6,261 nucleotides of DNA, taken from positions 1 through 6,261 of the forward strand of contig JACQQO010000019.1 of assembly GCA_016206955.1 (NCBI GenBank). The letters are read 5' to 3'. The notes beneath the pieces are model-generated. The model saw only the letters and a program-made list of their open reading frames with translations, searched no databases and had not been told where the DNA came from. A program made the translations under genes and the position numbers. Below, piece after piece: positions 1-5,388 of the stretch (position 1 is its first letter; each line of letters starts with the position of its first letter). Source of the DNA: Candidatus Omnitrophota bacterium. Its GTDB lineage: Bacteria > Omnitrophota > Omnitrophia > Omnitrophales > Danuiimicrobiaceae.

Positions 1-604
1 GAAGCACTCGAATGCCGATCGCCAGAAACATATTTCGGATTTGACGTTTCCTGCCTTCATGAAGGATGATCTCAACTTTGCTTTTTTCCTCCCCCGTCCC
101 TAAAATTCTAATCTTACAAGGTGAAGTTTTTACGCCTTCGATCACGACTCCTTGTTCAAGTTGAATGACCTTATCTTTCGAAATCTCCTTGTCCAAAAGT
201 GCTTCGTAAACTTTCTCGACCCCGAAACGCGGATGCATCAATTTATTTGCAAGTTCACCGTCATTTGTCAAAAGAAGCAGTCCGGTTGTATCTTGATCGA
301 GCCTTCCGACGGGATAAATCCTTTCTTTCACATGCTTAAAATAATCCAGCACGGTTTTTCTTCCGTGTGTATCTTCCGCCGTCGTGATCACGCCGCGCGG
401 TTTATTGAAAATGAAATAGGCCTTGCGGGATGAAAGTCTGACTTCCTGATCTAAATAAGTGACTTTGTCTTTATCTGGAAAAATGGGATAGGATGGAATC
501 CGAACGACTTCGCCATTCACCTTCACTTTCCCCGCCTCGAGTTCCTCGATGACACTTCGCCTGCTTGAAATTCCCGCTTGCGCCAAAAAACTCTGCAGTC
601 TCAT
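1..604 (-). CDS. rluB: RluB/RsuA-family 16S/23S rRNA pseudouridine synthase (3' end missing)
   Basis: The first 201 residues of a pseudouridine synthase that isomerises a specific uridine in rRNA; the gene runs off the window edge. An S4 RNA-binding domain covers about residues 1-60 (MRLQSFLAQAGISSRR, then GKVKVNGEVV). The catalytic domain follows, with FNKPRGVITT at 66-75, the catalytic-aspartate motif GRLDQDTTGLL at 100-110 (Asp103) and HEGRKRQIRNM at 182-192. All are hallmarks of the RsuA/RluB/RluE/RluF group. The small S4 domain and the motif spelling fit RluB best, but the exact target uridine cannot be read from sequence. The ATG at 604-602 has a good ribosome binding site (AGGAGAG, 617-611, 6 nt spacing). 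That site begins inside the natural stop codon of the acyltransferase frame, so the gene is probably the fourth in the aguB-aguA-acyltransferase operon. Confidence 0.93.
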   Translation of the reverse strand, partial: MRLQSFLAQAGISSRRSVIEELEAGKVKVNGEVVRIPSYPIFPDKDKVTYLDQEVRLSSRKAYFIFNKPRGVITTAEDTHGRKTVLDYFKHVKERIYPVGRLDQDTTGLLLLTNDGELANKLMHPRFGVEKVYEALLDKEISKDKVIQLEQGVVIEGVKTSPCKIRILGTGEEKSKVEIILHEGRKRQIRNMFLAIGIRVL

Positions 605-615
605 TTTATTCTCTC

Positions 616-747
616 CTAGGCAAGAGCCTTCGCCGTACGGGAAGCGCGCCAGCGGGCATGCATCCACAGCCACTCGCCGGGGCGTTTCCTCACTTCTTTT
701 TCAATTGATTCGATGTATTGCCGCGTATTTTCATAAAGGTCCTGCTC
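616..747 (-). pseudogene. Detached C-terminal tail of the lipid A acyltransferase frame
   Basis: Reading straight on from the TAG at 750-748 in the same frame gives 43 more codons ending in TAG at 618-616. They encode the family's usual C-terminus: EQDLYENTRQY, then a charged helix, then RPGEWLWMHARW, which matches the conserved PEQWLW-H-RW motif of LpxL-type enzymes. With the stop replaced by a sense codon the protein would be 308 residues, the normal family length. There is no frameshift, so a single base change (for example from AAG, CAG or GAG) explains the break. The piece has no plausible start of its own and is probably untranslated unless the TAG is read through or is a sequencing error. 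Confidence 0.85.
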
Positions 748-1542
748 CTAATTTCCCGTTCGGATGACCGGAAAAGGCTCGCCCAACTTTACGAGCGTGG
801 GTCCATTTTCTTGCCGATATGAAAAAACAGGGATGACGGCCAAATCCTTCTTGATTGCCAACATGGCAGGAAGATAAGTGGTCCACGCTTCTCGACCAAA
901 ATAAGGCACTGGAATGCTTCCAAGCCGCTCATGTTGATCAATCGTGAAGGAAACAATCTGATCATTCTCGACGAGTTTTATGGTTTCGCGTGCAGCGCCC
1001 CTGCGATCGATCGTTTTAAGCCCCGTCGCACCTCTTAAGCGTTTAGCGTAATTGTAAATCCATGGATTTCCAAGCGGCCGCGCCACCGCACTAATCGAGA
1101 CGCCTTCTTCCGTGGCTTTCTTGCCCGCAACCAGCGCCATCCATTCCCAATTTCCAAAATGAGAAATCACAAAAATAACGCGTTTCTCAACCTCGAGTTC
1201 TTTCAAAACAACTTCTTCATTCTTGAGGACAACATACTTGGAAAGCGACCTTACAATTTTAGGAATCCGAATAAATTCAATCGCGAAAAGCCCCAAATTT
1301 TCGAAAGATTGAATCGCAATTTTTTTCACTTCAAAATCTGTTTTTTCTTGAAAGGCAAGACGAATATTTTCTAAGGCGACTTTCCGATACCGCGCAAGAA
1401 TGTGATAAAGCACACGGCCGCCAAGACGGCCCAATTTCTTTGCGATTGAGAACGGAATCAAATTCAGAAGAAAACAAAGAAGTCGAAAAAGGAGGTATTG
1501 AATAAACTCAAATGTTCGAATGCGAATTTTTTTTAGATTCAT
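748..1542 (-). CDS. HtrB/LpxL-family lipid A acyltransferase, cut short by in-frame TAG
   Basis: A membrane-associated acyltransferase of the LpxL/HtrB/MsbB family, which transfers an acyl chain to a lipid A precursor or related glycolipid at the inner membrane. Residues 10-33 form a hydrophobic N-terminal anchor. The catalytic HX4E motif is HFGNWE at 128-133 (His128, Glu133). A further family block, IDQHERLGSIPVPYFGREAWTT, lies in the second half, with the family's DQ and FGR..A.T signatures. The start is ATG at 1542-1540, sharing one base with the aguA stop (TGATG); an in-frame TTG just upstream is possible but less likely. No ribosome binding site is evident, so translational coupling is inferred. 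The frame stops at TAG (750-748) after 264 residues. Family members run near 300, and the missing conserved tail continues in the same frame downstream. Activity of the shortened protein is doubtful. The precise acyl acceptor is unknown. Confidence 0.88.
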   Translation of the reverse strand: MNLKKIRIRTFEFIQYLLFRLLCFLLNLIPFSIAKKLGRLGGRVLYHILARYRKVALENIRLAFQEKTDFEVKKIAIQSFENLGLFAIEFIRIPKIVRSLSKYVVLKNEEVVLKELEVEKRVIFVISHFGNWEWMALVAGKKATEEGVSISAVARPLGNPWIYNYAKRLRGATGLKTIDRRGAARETIKLVENDQIVSFTIDQHERLGSIPVPYFGREAWTTYLPAMLAIKKDLAVIPVFSYRQENGPTLVKLGEPFPVIRTGN

Positions 1543-2582
1543 CAAATCTTTGGCTGTTGCTGCGTGATGCAGTGAAATGCGCCGAGTCCATAAATTAAAG
1601 GGACCGCCGAAATTCCTACGACTTTTCGGTCCGGAAAAATATCCTTGAAAATTCCCAATGCAATTTTGTCACTTTTCTTCTGAAACATCGGCACTAATAC
1701 AGCTTTATTCGCGATGTAAAAATTGACGTAACTTGCCGCGAGCAGTTTTCCGTCAACTTCCATACTTTCAGGCATTGGGAGACTAATGACACTTAAAGAA
1801 TTTCCGTCTTGATCCCGAGATTCAGAAAGTTGTTCCCAATTCCGCTTCAGAATTCCAAAATTTCGGCTACGTTGATTCCACTCTAGAGCAGCAATCACGG
1901 TTCGGGGCCCGACAAACCGGGCCACTTCATCCACGTGGCCATCTGTGTCATCGCCTTCAATTCCTTTTTCAAGCCAGATTACATGCCGTATCCCCAAAAA
2001 ATCATCCAGACACCGCTCTATCTCTTTACGACTCAAATTCGGATTGCGATTAGGATTTAAATGACATTCTTTGGTGGCGAGAGCGGTGCCGAGACCGTTG
2101 ACATCGATCGCACCACCCTCTAAAACGATGTCGGCCTTGAATTCTTCCACCTTTAAAATTTGCCCGATTTTTTCAGGTACTTGATCGTCTTTTTGAAAAG
2201 CGGGGTATTTTCTCCCCCACGCATTAAAAATCCAATTTGAAAAAGCGAGCTTTTTGGATACTCCCACCAAAAAAAGAGGGCCGTAATCTCGAATCCACGG
2301 GCTATCGGTTTGAATTTGACGAATAAAAACATTTTTTGTAATTCCCTTCTGTTTGAGTTTGCCCCAAACATGAGCTTCGGATTTTTCATCCTCGACTAAA
2401 ACATGAACTTTCTCGCCTTCTACAAGATGCATGATAATTTCAACATAGGTCTCTTCCAATGCAGACAATTGACTGCCCCATGTTTCGAGATCATGAGGCC
2501 AAGAAAGCCATGTTGCCTCATGAACTTCCCATTCTGCGGGCATCCGATAACCTAATTCCTTAGGTGTAACTATCGCAGGCAT
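1542..2582 (-). CDS. aguA: Agmatine deiminase
   Basis: Hydrolyses agmatine to N-carbamoylputrescine and ammonia, the first step of the two-step agmatine route to putrescine, in the cytoplasm. The 346 residues match the usual length of the peptidyl-arginine deiminase-like agmatine deiminase family. Visible motifs are MPAEWEVHEATWLSWP at 14-29, TDSPWIRDYGP at 92-102, VLEGGAIDVNG at 153-163, NPNRNP at 176-181, GDDTDGHVDEVARF at 210-223 with the conserved His216, and GLGAFHCITQQQP near the end with the nucleophilic Cys338. The ATG is one nucleotide after the aguB stop (TAA-C-ATG), and no separate ribosome binding site is clear, so translation is likely coupled. A second in-frame Met at residue 14 begins the conserved part, but the upstream ATG fits the operon spacing. 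The TGA stop overlaps the acyltransferase start. Confidence 0.96.
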   Translation of the reverse strand: MPAIVTPKELGYRMPAEWEVHEATWLSWPHDLETWGSQLSALEETYVEIIMHLVEGEKVHVLVEDEKSEAHVWGKLKQKGITKNVFIRQIQTDSPWIRDYGPLFLVGVSKKLAFSNWIFNAWGRKYPAFQKDDQVPEKIGQILKVEEFKADIVLEGGAIDVNGLGTALATKECHLNPNRNPNLSRKEIERCLDDFLGIRHVIWLEKGIEGDDTDGHVDEVARFVGPRTVIAALEWNQRSRNFGILKRNWEQLSESRDQDGNSLSVISLPMPESMEVDGKLLAASYVNFYIANKAVLVPMFQKKSDKIALGIFKDIFPDRKVVGISAVPLIYGLGAFHCITQQQPKI

Positions 2583-2583
2583 G

Positions 2584-3453
2584 TTAGCTCGGATAACGGC
2601 GCATCAATCCTTGATACGTTTTGATTCTGCGTTCGCGCAAGAAAGGCCAAACTTTACGCACTGCTTTAATCTCAGAGAAATCACAAGTAGCCATTAAAAT
2701 TTCTTCTTTTCTATCTCCAGCGCGAGCAATAATTTCTCCAAAAGCGCCCGCTAAAAAAGATCCGCCCCAAAAATGAAGTTTCCCTTCACGGCCCACTCGA
2801 TTGACCGATGCAAGATAGACCCCATTAGCAATGGCATGGGCACGTTGAATGATCTCCCACGCGGTCTGCTCCTTTTTCCGCTCGTTGATTGACTGTTTCG
2901 AATGCCAGCCGATGGCAGTCGGATAAAAAAGAAGTTGGGCGCCTTGGAGCGCCAGAAGCCGCGCCGCCTCGGGAAACCACTGATCCCAACAAATTAAAAT
3001 TCCGATTTTTCCGTATCTTGTTTTGCAAACCTTAAAACCAAGGTCTCCGGCTTTAAAATAAAACTTCTCGTAAAAACAAGGGTCGTTCGGCAAATGGACC
3101 TTCCGATAAATGCCGGCAATCGATCCGTCCGCATCGATTACAACAGCGGCATTGTGAAAACGTTTGAAATTAACGCGCTCAAAGATAGGAGTGATGATCA
3201 CTACTTTCAACTCGCGGGCTATTTCCTTGAAAATTTTGGTGGTCTGTCCCGGAATCCGCTCTGCAAACCGAAAATTTTGAGCCTTTTTTGTTTGTGGAAA
3301 ATAGAGAGTCCGATAAAGCTCTTGAAGTGAGATGATTTGGGCTCCTTTTTTTGCCGCCTCTTTGACTTTTTGAATGGCTTTAATCAAATTTAATTCGGGC
3401 GAAGATTCCGCTTTCATTTGAATCAGGCCGATCTTTACTTTTCTTTGAACCAT
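2584..3453 (-). CDS. aguB: N-carbamoylputrescine amidase
   Basis: A carbon-nitrogen hydrolase (nitrilase superfamily) that splits N-carbamoylputrescine into putrescine, CO2 and ammonia, completing the pathway begun by AguA. The 289 residues are full length. The Glu-Lys-Cys catalytic triad is visible: Glu45 in SLQELYRTLYF, Lys118 in YRKVHLPNDPCFYEKFYF, and Cys155 in ILICWDQWFPEAARL. The YRK-H-P...EKFYF and CWDQWFPEAAR spellings are typical of AguB rather than of other nitrilase relatives such as beta-ureidopropionase, and the neighbouring aguA settles the assignment. The ATG at 3453-3451 is preceded by AAGGGG (3467-3462) with 8 nt spacing. It is the first gene of the left operon. The terminator of the upstream gene and a likely promoter lie directly in front of it. 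Confidence 0.96.
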   Translation of the reverse strand: MVQRKVKIGLIQMKAESSPELNLIKAIQKVKEAAKKGAQIISLQELYRTLYFPQTKKAQNFRFAERIPGQTTKIFKEIARELKVVIITPIFERVNFKRFHNAAVVIDADGSIAGIYRKVHLPNDPCFYEKFYFKAGDLGFKVCKTRYGKIGILICWDQWFPEAARLLALQGAQLLFYPTAIGWHSKQSINERKKEQTAWEIIQRAHAIANGVYLASVNRVGREGKLHFWGGSFLAGAFGEIIARAGDRKEEILMATCDFSEIKAVRKVWPFLRERRIKTYQGLMRRYPS

Positions 3454-3467
3454 GGTTTTTACCCCTT

Positions 3468-3509
3468 AAAAATAAAACCCGCATCCATAAGCTATTTTAT
3501 CGATGCGGG
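3468..3509 (-). terminator. Rho-independent terminator after the AsmA-like gene
   Basis: On the minus strand CCCGCATC (3509-3502) pairs perfectly with GATGCGGG (3485-3478). After one C-C mismatch (3501/3486) the stem can extend by four A-T pairs (3500-3497 with 3490-3487). The stem is followed at once by TTTTATTTTT (3477-3468). It lies 28 nt past the AsmA-like stop codon and ends only 15 nt before the aguB start codon, so it also abuts the aguB ribosome binding site. Confidence 0.85.
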
Positions 3510-3512
3510 TCT

Positions 3513-3541
3513 AGAATACCTGGAAATTAACGTTTGCTCAA
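3513..3541 (-). promoter_or_regulatory. Candidate sigma-70-type promoter for the aguB operon
   Basis: On the minus strand TTGAGC (3541-3536, 4 of 6 to the -35 consensus) and TATTCT (3518-3513, 4 of 6 to the -10 consensus) are separated by exactly 17 nt. The -35 box overlaps the TGA stop of the AsmA-like gene. The predicted start would be near 3506, a G on the minus strand, inside the 5' arm of the terminator. No other good promoter is seen in this 84-nt gap. The match is moderate and the call is inference. Confidence 0.42.
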
Positions 3542-4434
3542 TTAGAAGATACGGAAGATTTGGCTTTGCCCAAAATATCTTTTAGCTTTGTCTTGGCTTC
3601 TTCAACAACTTGGCCGACTTCCTCGGTCGGAATTGGTACTTTTTTGCTGGCTTCTCCAAGGATACGCTCGCCTTCTCCAATAGTTTGGGTTCCCATTTTT
3701 GCGGCAAGCGCTACACTTTGATTCACTAACTCTTCTCCTTTGGCAATTGAGGCATCGAGCTGTTGACTCAAAAGATCGATGGGAACGCCGAGATTTCCTA
3801 AGGCAGCTTTTTGAATCACGCGCAACACAACCAAGCGAACAATATCCGCAGGACTAGACAAACCGTGAATCACTTCCTGCTCAATATGTAAATCGATCAC
3901 CTTTTCACCGATCAAAGGATTGGTCTGATCTTGAAATCTAACGCGGCGTATCGTCAGCACAAAAGTTTCCACAAAAAATTTTAATTCCTTGGGAGACTTT
4001 GCTTTCTCAAGTTTCTGAGTTTCTCTCTCGGCCTTTCCCTTTTTAACTGTGGTAAGTCTGGAAATATTTGTTTCCCCTGATTGATTTCTGATAATGCTAA
4101 CTTCTTCGATATGAAGGCGAAGTTGGCGGATGTAAAGTTTTCGACTTTTGATGAAAGGGCCGAGATCAAAATCGACAAAAACTTCAGGAATTGAAATAAA
4201 AGTGCTCCTTGGAAATCCACTCGGATTTCGAATCCTAAGGCCATAAATCCCGAATAGGGACTTTTGAATATTGAGATCCGTTTTGTGGATTTTGGTCGGA
4301 AAGCCCGTGACTTGACTAATTCCTGCGGCAAGAGCATAACGCAGCCAAAAGCTATTGGTTAGAATAAAACCTAACAAGATCAAAAATAAAACACCAATAA
4401 CCAATACGATTTTTTTAATCACGAACACCAACAT
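3538..4434 (-). CDS. Small AsmA-like membrane-anchored envelope protein
   Basis: A 298-residue protein with one N-terminal membrane span (about residues 9-27). The following segment resembles the N-terminal part of AsmA-family proteins: a predicted periplasmic stretch of alternating beta-strand character with LNIQKSLFGIYGLRIRNPSGF (about 55-75), then VFVDFDLGPF and LYIRQLRLHIEEVSI. AsmA proteins act in outer-membrane lipid or protein assembly, but this one is much shorter than typical members and its role here is unknown. The last 75 residues form a charged helical region rich in Ala, Glu and Lys that looks different from the front part. The start is uncertain: ATG at 4434-4432 is chosen, GTG at 4440 is in frame, and neither has a clear ribosome binding site. 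The gene stands alone between terminators. Confidence 0.7.
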   Translation of the reverse strand: MLVFVIKKIVLVIGVLFLILLGFILTNSFWLRYALAAGISQVTGFPTKIHKTDLNIQKSLFGIYGLRIRNPSGFPRSTFISIPEVFVDFDLGPFIKSRKLYIRQLRLHIEEVSIIRNQSGETNISRLTTVKKGKAERETQKLEKAKSPKELKFFVETFVLTIRRVRFQDQTNPLIGEKVIDLHIEQEVIHGLSSPADIVRLVVLRVIQKAALGNLGVPIDLLSQQLDASIAKGEELVNQSVALAAKMGTQTIGEGERILGEASKKVPIPTEEVGQVVEEAKTKLKDILGKAKSSVSSN

Positions 4435-4460
4435 ACTCACACGAGGGAAAAAATCAAGCG

Positions 4461-4497
4461 AAAATAAAAAGCGCTACCTCGTGCGAGGTAGCGCTTT
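4461..4497 (-). terminator. Strong second terminator of the sigma-factor block
   Basis: A perfect inverted repeat, AAAGCGCTACCTCG (4468-4481) against CGAGGTAGCGCTTT (4484-4497), with only two bases between the arms. On the minus strand it is followed by TTTTTATTTT (4470-4461, the first three T's being part of the stem). It ends 26 nt before the AsmA-like start codon. On the plus strand the following sequence is only TTTAAAAT, so minus-strand termination is the main function. Confidence 0.88.
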
Positions 4498-4510
4498 AAA
4501 ATCGTTCCTG

Positions 4511-4528
4511 AAAAAAGGCTGCGGCCTT
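4511..4528 (-). terminator. First terminator after the TIGR04073-like gene
   Basis: On the minus strand AAGGC (4528-4524), loop CGCA, GCCTT (4519-4515), running into TTTTTT (4516-4511). The stem is short at 5 bp, but the GC core and clean T-run fit an intrinsic terminator. It starts 10 nt past the stop codon of the preceding gene and stands just upstream of the stronger terminator at 4497-4461, forming a tandem pair. Confidence 0.6.
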
Positions 4529-4538
4529 AGCTTAAACT

Positions 4539-4883
4539 CTAGGCACTCCTGTTCATGTTCACAAGATCGGTCGGGCAAGCGGGATCCGGCTGTGGAATTT
4601 TTGCTCCGGGAATGATGGCTGTGACCACCTCAAGAGCTCCGCTTACGGCGCGAACACCCGTATGCACAATACCACGGCCTACCCCTTCCCATTTATTTTC
4701 GTTAATGACCGGTTGTCTGAGAAGCTCAACCCAAGACAAAGCAACGTTGCCAATGCCCCGAATGAACTTGGAACTTGCCGCCGTCAAGTATCCAGGAGAA
4801 TCTACCGACGTACAAATGCCGGCAAAACTCAAAGGTGCACAAGCCATCAGCATAATAAGTGACAAAACAATCAACTTTCTCAT
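4539..4883 (-). CDS. Secreted TIGR04073-like (exosortase-associated) protein
   Basis: A 114-residue exported protein. The signal peptide is clear: MRK, a hydrophobic core, and a signal peptidase I site after SFA at residue 21. The mature part has KFIRGIGNVALSWVELLRQP (39-58) and GVGRGIVHTGVRAVSGALEVVTAIIPG, which resemble the RG-N-W-E and GaxEvvT signatures I associate with the TIGR04073 putative exosortase-associated family. That family has no established biochemical role. Cys24 and Cys103 are the only mature cysteines and could form a disulfide. A ribosome binding site, AAGGGAGG (4896-4889), sits 5 nt before the ATG. The 54-nt gap from the preceding gene shows only a weak promoter-like match, so co-transcription with the sigma factor genes is likely. 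Two terminators follow. The stop is TAG, with a TAA three sense codons further on. Confidence 0.75.
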   Translation of the reverse strand: MRKLIVLSLIMLMACAPLSFAGICTSVDSPGYLTAASSKFIRGIGNVALSWVELLRQPVINENKWEGVGRGIVHTGVRAVSGALEVVTAIIPGAKIPQPDPACPTDLVNMNRSA

Positions 4884-4937
4884 GGATGCCTCCCTTGTAA
4901 AAGGTGTATGTTCTATTACTTATCTATCGGAAATGCC

Positions 4938-5387
4938 TCAAAAAGCTTTAGATGGAAGAAAGAACTCAATTTCATCCAGTTGTGCCAGCTCTTCGAGCGT
5001 TTCATCGTCTCCTAGTAGATCTTGGATTTCACTGTCATACTCTTCGCCAAACGCTTCGAGGACAGCCATTTCTTCTTCAATGGAAAGAGAAGGAGTTGTA
5101 GGGGCAGGCCCCTGTGCCTGCCCGTTTTCCTGAGGGCGGACACGGGGGTCCGCCCCTACAGAAGAAGGACGTATCCAATAAAAATACGCCAATCCTGCCA
5201 TAACTAGGCCGACGGCTAAGATCACCGCGACTTGAGGAAAACCAAAAGAAGTAGGGGGTGCTCCCCGATCAATTTTTGCATTCACGCCGGCAAGATAGTC
5301 CGTCATCCGTTCCTTGGAAGGTTCTTTGAGTTTCACTTGCTTAATCAGTTGTTCCAATTCTGGAGCTAATGGTTCTTGATTTGCCAT
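4938..5387 (-). CDS. Putative anti-sigma factor, single-span membrane protein
   Basis: A 149-residue protein encoded 1 nt after the ECF sigma factor gene (TAA-C-ATG), the usual place for the cognate anti-sigma factor. Residues 1-51 form a charged, probably cytoplasmic domain (ELEQLIKQVKL, ERMTDYLAGVNAKID), residues 52-71 are a membrane span, and residues 101-149 form a very acidic tail (EEEMAVLEAFGEEYD, DDETLEELAQLDEIEFF) predicted outside the cytoplasm. No zinc-finger HxxxCxxC motif is seen. A short cytoplasmic segment of this size would resemble minimal anti-sigma factors such as CnrY. Residues 76-97 are encoded by an inserted palindromic repeat and look like linker. The ATG at 5387 is preferred over the in-frame GTG at 5396, because the GTG lies inside the ribosome binding site. 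The function is inferred from position and topology, since no family was recognised with certainty. Confidence 0.68.
   Translation of the reverse strand: MANQEPLAPELEQLIKQVKLKEPSKERMTDYLAGVNAKIDRGAPPTSFGFPQVAVILAVGLVMAGLAYFYWIRPSSVGADPRVRPQENGQAQGPAPTTPSLSIEEEMAVLEAFGEEYDSEIQDLLGDDETLEELAQLDEIEFFLPSKAF
5097..5160. repeat. 64-bp REP/MITE-like double-palindrome element inside a gene
   Basis: The ends are perfect 9-bp inverted repeats, TGTAGGGGC (5097-5105) and GCCCCTACA (5152-5160). Inside are two independent hairpins: GGGCAGGC/GCCTGCCC (5102-5109 with 5116-5123) and GGGCGGAC/GTCCGCCC (5134-5141 with 5148-5155), joined by GTTTTCCTGA. It is far more GC-rich than the flanks. From memory, sequences of this TGTAGGGGC...GCCCCTACA type, encoding GADPRVRP-like peptides, recur in many unrelated bacterial genomes. 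The element is translated in frame here as residues 76-97 of the putative anti-sigma factor. Confidence 0.82.
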
Positions 5388-5388
5388 G

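Noticed and set aside
152..433. Plus-strand open frame over the left edge.
   Set aside because: It is antisense to the pseudouridine synthase, whose S4 domain and GRLD motif are clear in the minus-strand frame.
687..735. A 14-codon minus-strand frame (ATG at 735-733) with an AGGAG-like site just after the premature TAG.
   Set aside because: The peptide MKIRGNTSNQLKKK is out of frame with the conserved tail. The AGGAG arises from the TAG codon context, so it looks accidental.
3094..3330. Plus-strand open frame inside aguB.
   Set aside because: It is antisense to a full-length enzyme with all catalytic residues; the peptide resembles nothing known.
4839..4850. Lipoprotein-like LMAC at residues 12-15 of the TIGR04073-like protein.
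   Set aside because: Met at the -2 position is poor for a lipobox, and a better signal peptidase I site (SFA) follows; it is kept only as a minor alternative.
4884..4937. A promoter for the TIGR04073-like gene (TTGAGG with TAATAG 17 nt on, at the end of the anti-sigma gene).
   Set aside because: The -10 match is only 3 of 6; co-transcription from upstream explains expression without it.
4555..5133. A 192-codon open frame on the plus strand across the TIGR04073-like and anti-sigma genes.
   Set aside because: It runs opposite to two genes with good ribosome binding sites, signal peptide or membrane span, and operon spacing. Its Ser-rich, low-complexity translation has no recognisable motif.
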